A stretch of 64,000 nt of DNA from Pteria penguin. Taxonomy: Eukaryota > Mollusca > Bivalvia > Pterioida > Pteriidae. The stretch covers positions 33,155,001 through 33,219,000 of the forward strand of contig CM068587.1 of assembly GCA_035048485.1 (NCBI GenBank). Direction: 5' to 3'. Of this stretch, positions 42,720 to 53,810 are shown in pieces. Under the pieces are notes generated by a model, which worked only from the letters and a program-made list of their open reading frames with translations, searched no databases and was not told the DNA's origin. Position 1 is the stretch's first letter. Every line of letters starts with the position of its first letter. Both the position numbers and the translations under genes were made by a program.

Positions 42720-43190
42720 AATGACCGGGTCATTTTATTTCAAATATTTCCGGTGCAGTAAAACATTAAATAACTCCTGAAGAGCTCATTTTTCTATTTC
42801 TTTTTTTTATTTTATGTATTTATTTAATTATTTTTTTTGGGTGGAATTATGACCTGGGAGTGTCCGGTATGGAAGTAAGTATGTATTTGGGTATGTGCAT
42901 TGATGTAAATTTATGAAAAAAGGAAAAGAAAACTTATCCAATAGTTAGAGACACAAAATATAAGGTGACTACACAACACCACTCCACCCCAAAGACCCCA
43001 AAACTAAAAACAAAAGACTTAGTTCTCATGTAGCGTTCCTGTTGGGTTACATCCCCTGACCCTGTGAGTACTATACTACAGAGATTGCAAAGTTTTACGG
43101 AGTAAACGGTGCCGGAATGTCTGGTGTGGAAATCTTACTTAAAATTTACTGTGACGCTAAGAAAATAACTAACGACCTTAACTTTATCTG
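42720..43190. other. Unassigned noncoding sequence
   Basis: AT-rich; no gene seen. Confidence 0.4.
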
Positions 43191-43194
43191 TCTT

Positions 43195-43495
43195 TGGATT
43201 CCTTCTTTCTTTGTGTCTTTCTTTCTTTCTTTCATTTATTCTTTCTTTTCCTTTTTTCTTCTTTTCTTCATTCATTCATTCTTCCTTTTCGAACCTTTTT
43301 TTCTTATTTTCTTTCTTTCTTTTCTGTGTCTTTCTTTCTTGTTTTCTTTCTTTCATTTTTCTTGTTTGCCTGGTTGTTTGTTTGTTTCTGTCTTTTTTTC
43401 TTCCTATCTTTCTTTCACTTTTCTTTTGTTTGTTTGTTTGGTTGTTGTTGTTTTTGTGTCTTTCTTTCTTTCCTCCTATCTTTCTTTCTTATGCG
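43195..43495. repeat. (CTTT)n polypyrimidine tract
   Basis: About 300 bases of TTTC/CTTT repeats with TTTG interruptions. Phenylalanine/serine-rich frames in all three phases are by-products. Confidence 0.95.
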
Positions 43496-43499
43496 TTAA

Positions 43500-44637
43500 A
43501 TCTGGAGCCATAACGTAACTATTATTAATACGATAACCTCAAAGTATCACATTACATAACCTAGACTGTAGATTTGAGCATGGTCGTCGTTCTTGTGTGT
43601 GAATTTACGACATGACATCGTGACCGGATAACAGACAGGTAGATCAAAGTGTCGCACGCACGCATGGCGGTCAAATCTTCAAGGATTTCTAAACGTGGCA
43701 TATAGAATTTAGACAGAAAAGGGCATTGGAATGATATGAATTGATCCGAAATTTATTGAAAACCAGGGTACAGAATGGAATATCATAGATACGAATTAAT
43801 TGAATCGATATCAATAAATATATAACAATTATTATATATTTTAAGAGGAATTAGAAATGAAAGTAAAATAAAATTTACTCAAGTACAAATGTATTAGTAT
43901 ATAAGTACACTCTAAATAATTTTTTTTTACATTTTTGAAATGTTATTTTTACAATATTCTCCCCCCCCCTTTTTTTTTTTAAAGTTCTGCCAATATGATA
44001 ATAAAATGGAAATTGTTTATATGAATTCAAGTGTTACATCATGACAATGGTGCATAGTACATGAAAAAATAAAGATATGAAATTCAGTGACCGGGTTAGT
44101 TAAAATTTAAAGGTTGAGTTGTTATAAATCAAATGCCGTCATTCTGGTTATTGGTTAACCATGCTGGATTGGAGATTATTACAGTTCATTTTCAGTAACT
44201 ATGACCGGTAAATGAAGTCACACCATGTGAAGTTCGCGATACGCAGCGTTTCCGGAACACTGAGCCAAATTCTATAGTAAAGAGTCTATTCCGGTGACCT
44301 GGATGATGGTTTGCGTTGTCGGGCCTCGAGGGTGTCGTCTAATAATGTAAAGTACTTTAAATAAAGTGACAGACATAGATAATGATTTTTATATATATAT
44401 ATTTTTTTTAGTTTCAGATTTGGCGTTATGTCAGATGACATGATTATCACAATAGTATTTTATAAATGTGTTATAACAGGTCTGTCTGAATCAATCTCGA
44501 GTACATACTTCGACTGAAATATTAAATGCTTTACAAAAAAGCTACACAGCGAGTGTCACTACCCGTGAAAATTGGAAATATCTGATAAAGAACGACCTTG
44601 TATCACGAGAGTAGTCTGTATGCAAGTACAATCAAAT
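43500..44637. other. Unassigned noncoding sequence
   Basis: A C-run/T-run at 43963-43980 and a short TA run near 44390. No exon recognised. Confidence 0.4.
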
Positions 44638-45198
44638 TTAGTCATCTCGAATAGAAGAAATTCGGTTTTGTTCGGTCCACAATGAGATGAATTCAACCAT
44701 GTGTAAACAATATCTTGCACAATTGCTGGTAATAGAATGAAATAGACTGACGAAAAGCACTGTACTTATTATATGAGAAGAAAAATATAAAAGAAAATTT
44801 ATGAATGTTTGTTCAATGTTCGTGTATAACGTTCTTGCCATTTGCCTCCAAACAAGCTTTAATATTAGCTTGTCTATTTTTCTGTTTGAAAACCAATATT
44901 TAACCAACTGTTCTCGATGAAAAACTATTGTACGATCTTGTCTGACTTTTGAGAAACGAGCAGCTTTTCTTTTGTGTTTGCCCTTCTTCGACATCGAAAA
45001 TTTACGTTGAAAGGTATTATAGAAAAAGAAAAAAGAATAGATAACATGAAATGAAATAAGAAGTTGTACAAAGCATAAAATGCTGTCTTTGATGTGGTAA
45101 AATATTTCAAAATGTTTTATTATTCTAGACATGTCATCAAATTCTTCATTAGAGTTATGGACAAATAAAGTCGTGGAGAAAGAAAATAGGAAATACAA
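44638..45198 (-). CDS. Unrecognised 186-codon open frame
   Basis: The longest uninterrupted frame in the window outside obvious repeats. It starts MYFLFSFSTTLFVHNSNEEF, has a hydrophobic stretch (FVQLLISFHVIYSFFFFYNT), then a very basic block (SMSKKGKHKRKAARFSKVRQ) and a later hydrophobic part (FINFLLYFSSHIISTVLFVS). I recognise no family. Strong F/I/S/H/K content follows the AT-rich composition, and there is no splice or promoter support. It could be chance or a remnant of an unknown element; an internal start at the MSKKGKHK methionine would give about 118 residues. Confidence 0.2.
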   Translation of the reverse strand: MYFLFSFSTTLFVHNSNEEFDDMSRIIKHFEIFYHIKDSILCFVQLLISFHVIYSFFFFYNTFQRKFSMSKKGKHKRKAARFSKVRQDRTIVFHREQLVKYWFSNRKIDKLILKLVWRQMARTLYTNIEQTFINFLLYFSSHIISTVLFVSLFHSITSNCARYCLHMVEFISLWTEQNRISSIRDD

Positions 45199-45309
45199 TG
45201 AAAAGCGGGCGATTTATAATCACGAAATAAAAAAAAAAAATACGTGTAAGGATGAAAGACAACTTTAAACATTTACATATATTGAGTCGTAAAATTAGAA
45301 ATTTAGGGT

Positions 45310-45655
45310 AGGTTTGGGATTTCAGCTGAGCTAAGTCAAGTTTCAAGTGAGCTATTGTGATCACTCCTGTTTTATCAATTGTCCGTTCGTCTGTTCTGTG
45401 TAAACTTTTGATATTTTTTTCTTCAGCGCTGCTGAAAGGATTTTGATGAAACTTGTTAGGGATGATGTAATGATTTTTATTTGGGCTAATTTCTTTGAGG
45501 AATGGATCCAAAGCGGGACAACACAGATAGGTTCCCGAGGATACCTTCCTTTGACAATATTTTTCTTCAGACCGCCAGTAAAAATTGGCACACTTAAATG
45601 CATCAGAGTGATATGGAAGAGTGTTTTACAAGGATGCTTACATAGAAGTCGATGA
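45310..45655. repeat. Dispersed repeat of the AGCTCAC...GTCCG type
   Basis: GAGCTAAGTCAAGTTTCAAG, TGTCCGTTCGTCTGTTCTGT, AAGGATTTTGATGAAACTTG match 15101-15480. A 118-codon minus-strand frame over it (45155-45511) is antisense to the repeat. Confidence 0.6.
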
Positions 45656-45659
45656 AAAC

Positions 45660-47130
45660 ATTAAAACATTGTCGTGTTTTGGTTTTATTTGATAAAAGAA
45701 TTTCCCAGAAAGAAACTATGGTCAAAATATGTTTATTAGGTAGATCAGTAAACCATAATTGGGAATATCCGTATAGCGCTAGTAACGGGATAATAAAAGG
45801 CATAAGAAAACCATAAAAATCTCGGGGAAACCCTACATAAACATGGTTTGGGTTTACCAAAACCCCACGATGTTCGAGTTGCAGATATATAAAGGGGGAA
45901 AGAAATATTACGCCAAATATATTTATTCATTAAAGTTTCTTGATTTTAATATAGATGCATGAAGATATCTCTTTAATAAATGTTGTTGACTTGGTTCTGT
46001 TCCACAAACATTTTTGCATTACGTGGGCCACTTTTTCTGATTCTACCTTTCACATCAGAGAACGTCGCCTTCCAGTTGTTTATTTTCGGGTTTGATCGGT
46101 AAGTGTGATATGTCGATCGAACACTCACTGGATTTGACCACAATGTCATTATAACATACACAGAGAAGCTATGTATTTATCTTACATATCACCAAGTCAC
46201 TCTAGTATTTTTATTACTTCGATTTGATTGCATAAATTTTGACATGAGAGTGGAAATGTATTTGAAATATCTAAAACAAGAATCTTGTTTCAATGAAAAA
46301 TCGGAACTTTTCTCGGAAAACAAAATGAAATATGAATTTTATATTTATTACCCAGATTTAATTCAAAATGAAAATCTGACACTGACATTATCAAGGGGGA
46401 AGTATCTGCTAAACTATTAATTTCCATACCACGACCGAGAAATCAAATTCATCACATTAAGATTATAACTGGAACCTCTCTTTCCCCCTTTTCCCTTTAT
46501 TATTTTTTCATGGATCTATTCAAGGATGGGTTCTAACTTGTTGTATTTCCCCCACGTTCACATTCTCTGATTTCATAAGATATATGACCTTGAGAATTTT
46601 GAAGGAGTGTCAGATTTGTATACTTTTGTAGTGTTCCTGCGTACTATGTATAAATGCTATAAATATTGCCATAAAATTTGCGTAATTTTATTACACCATA
46701 CGTTTTATTGTGTAATTGCTGTAGTCAATATTTACTGTGCATTTTGAAGATGATATAGAAATAGATTAATTATGTTTACACATTTTGTAATCGGTACATC
46801 TAGTCTTGCTTCAATCCATAACCCAAACCAGGATTTCCATGAAAAAAGGGGGAATGGAGTATAAACAAGAATACTCGTTATGTCATCCTAATTGTGCAAA
46901 CTTAAGAAACTTAGAAATAAAAAAACTTTGGTTGGATATAAAAAGTTATGCAGCGATTTTTTGTAATCGAGATAGTGTTGTTCACTGCCTTTCATTCTTG
47001 AGACCAATCTATTCCTTAAACTCATTTCTGTTCTTATTGATTTGAAAAAGTAGCATGAATCAATCACCAGTTCGTTACGTGAAACTCTCAGTGTATCATT
47101 ATATAGAGGGCGGTATGTGCCCTCATTTTC
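45660..47130. other. Unassigned noncoding sequence
   Basis: Contains AACGTCGCC...GATCG|GTAAGTG near 46095, a good donor after a 40-base open stretch bounded by CTTTCACATCAG, but with no other support. No repeat recognised. Confidence 0.35.
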
Positions 47131-47149
47131 CCTTTGTCCTTCCTCCTTA

Positions 47150-48480
47150 GAGATTGTAGAGTAGTGAAAGGAAATGAAGAGATATCTATCATAGCTGTAG
47201 GCAGAGACATAGAAAGTAGTCTATGTCTCTACTGTAGGACAGAAGTCACCAAGGAGAGGGATATTCATACTGAAGAAAGAGACAAGGGAAAAGAAGACTA
47301 TAGTCAGATTAAGGGAACGAAGGTAGCGCAAAAGAGGGAAATGGTGGTAAAAAGATGAAGGGATTGCAGGACAATTGAATGTCAGACGAAAGGATTGTGG
47401 CAGGCAAAAGTGAGGAATGTTTGTTCAGTGATTAATTTGCAAAGGGAACATGAAGTGGGGAAAAACTTATCAAAAGAGGCGAGTGCCAGATTGTTTAATG
47501 ATGAATGGAACCCAAAAGAGGAACGTCATACTGCAGGATAGAATAGGAAACACAAGGGAGACAGACAGAAGGATGATAATGGGAACCCAAGGCAAGGGAA
47601 TATCAAAATGGAGAAGGGAATACTAGAGAAAAAAACATCAGGGGTCTTATTCACAAAGAAACTTAAGTCTAAGTCTAAGAATTGAGACTTAAAATACTAT
47701 GTGTCATTATTCTAAGAATTTGTGGAAATTTTGCTTGTGAATAGCTTGTCAGATGTACTGTTTACAGAAACTTATTATTATTTCTTAGAATTAAGACACA
47801 TGCTAACATATAGGTCTCAATTCTTAGACTTAGACTTAAGTTTCTTTATGAATAAGGTCTCAGATCCAAGAAAAGAGAAGGAAACACAAAGATGCTTAAG
47901 GAAAATAAAGAACAAAAAGTCAGAGCGAGAGAGGGGAATGCCTGACCAAACAATGGTAGGAAGCTTTAAAAAGAGTAACGTCAAAGAGACAAGTAGTGAA
48001 AGGAACTTAAGGAAGGAAACTTAGTAGATAGAACTTAAAAGAAAAGTGGGGGGGGGGTCAAAACAAAAGATGTAAGGGAGCGAAAGGAAGGAAATGTCAT
48101 GGCGGAGGATAGAGATTGTCAAATGAAGCATGATATGGAAATGCAATGGAATAGTATATCAGACCAAAGGAAAGTGAAATGATGCGAAGGGATAGCGAAA
48201 GGATTGCAAGGGAACGGAATTTCAGTCCAATGGATATGAAAGGATCACAAGAAAGGAAAATGTCAAACCGAACGTTAGCGAACAAAGGCAAAAATCAGGT
48301 CAAAAGAAAGTCAAGGGAAGAGAATTGAGGACAATTTCAGATAGAAAAATGAGGAAGACATTTCAAGAGAGGCTTAATCAAATTGAAGAATGGTTTAAAA
48401 ATACGAGAGAGGGGGAACTAGGTCGTCGAAAAATGGCGAAGGAATAAGGAGTTTTGAGGAACGGATTTTAAAGTCAAATA
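47150..48480. repeat. 1.3-kb purine-skewed degenerate repeat tract
   Basis: The plus strand is strongly G/A-rich (GAAAGGATTG, AAGGGAA, GAGAGGG words), with loosely periodic phrases such as GGACAATTGAATGTCAGACG, GGGAACGGAATTTCAGTCC and GAAAGGAAAATGTCAAACCG. A MITE sits inside (47643-47859). The frames 47134-47358 and 47722-48024 are lysine/glutamate/arginine-rich products of the skew. Confidence 0.55.
47643..47859. mobile_element. 217-bp MITE, ends GGTCTTATTCACAAAGAAAC
   Basis: The left end GGTCTTATTCACAAAGAAAC followed by TTAAGTCTAAGTCTAAGAAT is inverted at the right (ATTCTTAGACTTAGACTTAA, GTTTCTTTATGAATAAG). Arms are about 45 bp with few differences. Target duplication unclear (TCAG occurs near both ends). 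Confidence 0.8.
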
Positions 48481-48788
48481 CTTCAAAAGTGAAATAGTAA
48501 TTTAAACATTCTCAAAACTATTTAAACACCAAGCAAACAAAATTAATATCAATAACGATTGTTGACTTTACAACAAAAGAATTGAATAGCCGTTCTTGTT
48601 GACCTTTTGTTACCAAGGTCATATTCTTCTCAGGTACGAAAAGTTTATTGAACGGTGAACAGACGTGCTCCTTCTACGGTACATAGAGATATCGAGTATA
48701 TGTAGTAGTTTTTAGTTTGTTACGTAGGGTCATTCAAGTGCAGAGTCATGGAATATCAGCTTTTATATATTTCATGAATACTTATAGG
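48481..48788. other. Unassigned noncoding sequence
   Basis: No gene or repeat recognised. Confidence 0.35.
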
Positions 48789-48914
48789 TTATTGACTGAA
48801 TACAACGAAATATGACCGCCCGAGGTCTTTGAGCGGTTAAGCAGCCCGAGCTTGCGAGGGCCGCATCCGCTCAAAGACCGAGGGCGGTCATATTTCGTCG
48901 TATTCAGTCAATAA
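48789..48914. repeat. Hairpin with 48-bp arms and CG-rich loop
   Basis: TTATTGACTGAATAC...GTCTTTGAGCGG (48789-48836) is inverted at 48867-48914 with two or three mismatches. The loop contains CAGCCCGAGCTTGCGAGGGC, itself partly self-complementary. Confidence 0.85.
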
Positions 48915-48919
48915 ACTTT

Positions 48920-50630
48920 TTATTACATATTTAACCGTCTACATCTTCATCTACATTTAATTCTATAAATCGAAGTATTTTCGTTAATAATACTGTCCGC
49001 CATGTTTGTTTGCGTACGGTATGACGTCAAATATAAGTATGACGTCCACGGGCTGATAGGAAGTTTGCGGGCATTTATGGCTCTATATCAAACCGGAAAC
49101 TTTCTATATAATCCATTGATAAAATTTTTTAAAATATGTAATATATAAATTTATTGTACACGTTCATATGACACGTTATAACAACTACTACTATTTTCCT
49201 CTTTTCTTCTAAGATTCTTTAAATATCATTTTATAATACTAGTAAATAGCCTTTTGATGTGTATATATGTCTCTGTTTTGATGGATTAACTCGAGGTAAT
49301 CGACCAGAAAGATTCATTATAAAATAAAATAAAATTGACTTCTTTGAAGGTTTGAATTTACTGAATTTTACCAAGAATGGTACCGTATGATCCTATGATA
49401 AATAGTTGATCTTGTTTAAAATTGATTAAAGTTCCAACGCTAGGGATCCTGTAAGGGTCCACGACCATTTTCTTTTACAAAATCATACTGGTGGGGTTGT
49501 ACGGTAGGACACAGGGTCAGTCAATCCCATGTCAGGTGAGGCGCCGTCTATCTTTCAGCACCCTGATTTGCCTATGTCATATTTATAAAAAGAATATACT
49601 TATAGCATTGAAGGGAACAGCGACAAAATCAATAAATCAAGAATCTAAAAAAAAAAAAAAAAACTCGTTTTATGTATCATGAACCAAATATATCTACTCG
49701 CATTACAGATGATGCCAATCTCCATGGCAATTTATCATGATGGTAATGCTTTGTGAAATGTATTGAGCAGACAGTCAACACCTGTGACAATGTTTGTTAC
49801 CACGGTAAAGGAGATCCACACCTCGCTTGGAAAATGTATTGTGACGTCCTGAAATTCAATAAATATTCCGCGAAAGGGACGGGTCAATTCCTTCAACGTT
49901 CCTTATTAAGAAAAGATTAAAACCAAGCAACGAACAAGGATGATCTATCACATCTTTCCAAATATTTCGCTATATATCCCAATATTTTGGATAGCTAGTA
50001 ATATCATTTTATGCCTTTCTGTTTCAGATACATAAAAGTGAGTTCTGGTATCGATTGTGTGCCGCCTCGCTTTTGCTTTGTTCATATACGAAAACCTACC
50101 AAAACAGGGTAATTTTGACTTTTGAAAAACGTTAAAACTATATTAAGAAGTTTTTAGTTTTGTACTTACTCTAGCAAGTCATACATGTCTTAAAATCGGA
50201 TCACACTTTTTAAAAATTCACCAAAGTATACCTGCAGTATTAACGCAAACACTCAAAACGTCGATAAATGTGAACTCTTAGTGGGGACGGCACAAATTAA
50301 GCATTATAATTAGAACCTTTCAATTATTCAACATCTGAAAGCAGAAAAATGGAGTAAATGTGTTGCACTAAGGTTTAAAACATTTATATGTTTAAGCTTT
50401 ATTGTAAGAGTAGATTGTTATAATAAAGTTTAAACATAACAAATGTTTTCAACTTTAGTACACATTTCGTAGCTAGCTATAACTATAAGATGCGGTCTAA
50501 CACGCTTCCGCATCACATATCCCCAGTTTGTTGATAAAGGATTTCTTGTCAGTACGTAGACTGTTTACCTCGAAGTTATGTTTTTCAATTCACTACTTGA
50601 GATGTAGAATTAGAGAAATGGATTATTGGC
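48920..50630. other. Unassigned sequence with one possible internal exon
   Basis: Poly-A run at 49649-49667. A possible internal exon at 50028-50108: acceptor GCCTTTCTGTTTCAG, 27 open codons (SEFWYRLCAASLLLCSYTKT), donor CAGG|GTAATT, phase 0 on both sides and so compatible with 37870-37905. No homology recognised. Confidence 0.2.
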
Positions 50631-50633
50631 ATC

Positions 50634-50786
50634 CAGTGGCGGATTTAAAGGTTGGGCGGTCCCCCTCCTTTTTTTTCGCCACAAGTATGAGTAAAACTTG
50701 CACCCAAAATGGCTGAGTATTTTGACTAGTACTTGACTTTCACACGTGCCCCCCCTTTTTTTAAAGAAATCCTGGATCCACCACTG
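50634..50786. mobile_element. CAGTGGCGG-ended element, copy B
   Basis: Begins CAGTGGCGGATTTAAAGG and ends CTGGATCCACCACTG. Flanks are GCATC (50629-50633) and ACATC (50787-50791), a 5-bp duplication with one change. It shares TGAGTAAAACT, CGAGTATT-like and GACTTTCACACGTGCCCCCC words with copy A (17212-17455). Confidence 0.75.
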
Positions 50787-50791
50787 ACATC

Positions 50792-52083
50792 TATCAGTAT
50801 TAAAACATCAATTTATAGTTCGTGTATCTTTAGTGATTACATTAAAGACCCTGCATTTGTAACATCATGTAAGCATTAAGGCATCAAATACGATTCCGGC
50901 GATTAAGCACGGTTAATTGGAGTGTGAACCAATGCATTCCTGTGGTATTTTTGTATTTGTTGTTATTGATTAATAATCTATACAACTATTGAAAACGCAA
51001 AGCCCATTTCTACACGTTCCTGCTGGCGTTAATGAATTTGAAATTCTTGTTAATGACCCTGAACGTGGGATGTATATCGCGACAGACACGCTCTTCAGCC
51101 ATCGGATATTGCTTAGCAATCTCTGTGCGTTTAATGCCAAGTTCTGTCCTGCCCATAAATTTTTCATGGACAGTCTATGAGTTCAAATCAAAGATCTTAA
51201 AGTCCCCAATGCGGCTTTATGGAATTCGTTGCTCTTGATGATTGAGTGATTAAATTCGGTTTTAAAATGTCCATGTGACGTGGTACGAAGACGTCATGTT
51301 CATACTTTGTATTTTCAACAAAGCATAATGCAGTTCGTTTTTAATAGTAACTGTAGGAAAAGAAAAACCAGCGCAAAAGGAGGAGGGAAGTCTTTTCACC
51401 TGACCTGTACCTCTACCTGATAAAGCCAGCACCATGATATACATATACAGTAGTCTGATGCTGGCTTTACTATTTCAGTTTACCCTTTACCTGTCATTAC
51501 CCCAACAGACCTGTCTCCATCATCCAGATAAAGTGTGGTTCGTCATCGGATCACATTACGTCCATGCTAAATCGAACGAGATAATTTTTCTTCTTTTTTA
51601 ATGGCATGAAAACGGCTTTGTGCGTTTCATTCATGCTGAATTTATGCAGTTTTTGCTACGTTTCCGTGAATTATTCTTTTCTTGGACGTCATGGATAAAC
51701 AACTATAGTTTGTATATACTTAACCACGTGGTTGTTTTCCTTCAGAACAAGGAAGTGAGATTTTCTTTTAACAAACGTCGATATCAAGTCCTAATTATAA
51801 GATTACTGACGTTTCGCATCGTTTTCGGTCTTCCCATCTCGTTTTATTCTCTTTTCATTGCCGAGACACGAAATCCATGAGGATTTGTCGGTGTAATATG
51901 ACCAGTATACGATTTACTTTATATAGAATATTGGTGTTGTAATCATTAGCAATGATGATGGGTTGAGTTACCGTATCAATCAGTGGAGGAGGAAGAACTA
52001 GACGATATCAATGAAAGAAAACTCGTTGACGTTGGTGAAAAGAACTCATCATTTAGAAATGATTTTTACGTGACAAGCCTTCC
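50792..52083. other. Mostly unique noncoding sequence
   Basis: 50970-51240 is open on both strands (50989-51180 plus, 50970-51167 minus) without a motif. A small hairpin (TAAAGCCAGCA / TGCTGGCTTTA) lies at 51421-51471. Open frames at 51475-51880 have no recognised domain. Confidence 0.3.
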
Positions 52084-52224
52084 GTGACTTTGTGACGTGG
52101 AGCCTCAGTTTAAATCGTCTCATCCGAAAAACAGATCTAGAACGCCGGTGTTCATGGCGGGAATAGAATCTGAGACCTCTCGGGAAGGAGACGAGCACCT
52201 CAGTCACTGAGTCACATCGGCTTC
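52084..52224 (-). mobile_element. SINE family 1, 3'-truncated
   Basis: On the minus strand: GCCGATGTGACTCAGTGACT, TCAGATTCTATTCCCGCC, core GATGAGACGATTTAAACTGA and GAGGCTCCACGTCACAAAG. The 3' body is missing. Confidence 0.6.
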
Positions 52225-52233
52225 CGAAAGTGT

Positions 52234-52415
52234 TGGTTGGTTTATTGGTGTTTTACGTCGCTTTCAACAAATTTTCAGTTATATCGCGACATGGAAGTAG
52301 GAGGTTACCAACCTTTTAAATATAGTGGCGCAATTCGGGAATCGAATCCGGATCGTCGGCCTCAAGCCAGGTGCTTAACCACTACACAAAGCCTGGCCCC
52401 CCCCCCCCCCCCCCC
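52234..52415 (-). mobile_element. SINE family 2, full-length, 20-nt G run at its 5' end
   Basis: Flanked by CGAAAGTGT at 52225-52233 and 52416-52424 (9-bp duplication). On the minus strand the copy starts with a run of about 20 G (plus-strand C, 52397-52416), then CCAGGCTTTGTGTAGTGGTT, box B GATCCGGATTCGATTCCCGA and the family body. Inserted next to the family 1 SINE. Confidence 0.85.
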
Positions 52416-52424
52416 CGAAAGTGT

Positions 52425-53565
52425 GGAAGAAGATGAAATATAAGTGTACACGTGAAAGTAGCTACCGTGCCCAATCGGATTAAAAACGGAAAAATTGACT
52501 TTACATTCAAACCAGTCACAGTGATCTTTATATATACAGAGTTGACCGTAATACAAAGGTTTTTGTAAGGAAACATGGAAAACGTATATGCTACCCTTAT
52601 AAACATATCAAGTATAATCTTTTATAGGGATGGTTATTAAGGCATATTTCGTAGTGATAACGTTATCAGACAGCGTGATGGCGACAAACGCCGTTGGGTA
52701 GCAAAGACCATGACAAAACTGAAATCGGTTATACATAGACGAGGATCCATAGTTAACCTGCGTAGGACAAAGTATAATTAAGTAATTCGCTGAAGTGAAA
52801 AATAATGTCAGACAGGAAGCATGGTAAGGGAAATTTTGTTGGCACGAATGCTTTAAGACTCATTTTAAACTGCAGGGTTTTGTGCCATATGTATATGACC
52901 TATCATTATGATTTTTCGAATTGGCGGCAATGAGGGTCATGGTGAATTTCTGCGTATCATTACTTGTTATCGTGAATGCAACCTATCTCAAAATATCTGC
53001 ATTAATGTCATATATAAATCTATACATTGTGTAATGAAAAAGAACATAGAGTTATGTTATCCAGTGTGTCCGTCATATCGGCTGTTTTGAAAATCTGAAA
53101 GCAATTCTCTTTGGCAGAAATATGACATGATCATTCTATAAATCATATCTGTTAAATACACGTAAGGAATTGATGTTACATAAGTGAAAATGACTGTCAT
53201 GGCAACCGTTATTTAAATCTTTAAGGTGCTATCCAATGTAAATATGACCTATATTTATGTATAACTGATTTCCTCTTCATTACATAAAATGTTTGGATGT
53301 CAAATTATGTTTTATAGTAACCTATAGTACATATTTATAGTATTAAACATGACGCATCATTAAATTTTGGGCTTAAAAGACATAATTTTTTGGGTAAATT
53401 TTCAAAAAATAACAGAGAATTATTAATTTGCACCTTATGTATTCCAATGTCATTTTTCCCTTCCTAGGAGGAAAATAGAAGGCAACGGATCTTTGGTTTT
53501 GGAATTTGTAAAAATGCGGGTTTCAATTTTAACCAGTACTTCCTCTGTCGTATGACTTCAAATGA
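52425..53565. other. Unassigned noncoding sequence
   Basis: No gene or clear repeat recognised. Confidence 0.4.
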
Positions 53566-53583
53566 CTTCGTTATACAAAGTTA

Positions 53584-53748
53584 TACACCGTTCCACTTTT
53601 CAGCGTAGAAAGCGATGTTTAGCGGAATTTTGATTGTTAAACTTATGACGTCATAATCAAATGTCGGACTTGTCCAACCTTGCATGACGTCATCATAGTC
53701 AGATTTTGCGCTAAAGTGCTTGACTTTTGACGAAAGTGGAACGGTGTA
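53584..53748. mobile_element. MITE, ends TACACCGTTCCACTTT, possible TA duplication
   Basis: TACACCGTTCCACTTT on the left is inverted on the right (AAAGTGGAACGGTGTA). If the outer TA pair is the target duplication, it is Tc1/mariner-like. Contains two TGACGTCA sites (53646, 53685). Confidence 0.65.
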
Positions 53749-53810
53749 TTCCCTATATGAGAGGGTTTCTGACGTCATATCATTGTGACGTCACTTCTGT
53801 GGAAATTGGT

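Noticed and set aside
43117..43518. 133-codon phenylalanine/serine-rich frame
   Set aside because: Translation of a CTTT repeat; open in all three phases.
47134..47358. 74-codon frame after a very strong acceptor-like CCCTTTGTCCTTCCTCCTTAG
   Set aside because: The frame is a product of the purine-skewed tract and includes a MITE-type hairpin.
50970..51240. Frames open on both strands that look protein-like
   Set aside because: Three overlapping frames look equally plausible, none with a known motif or splice support, which shows how weak appearance alone is.
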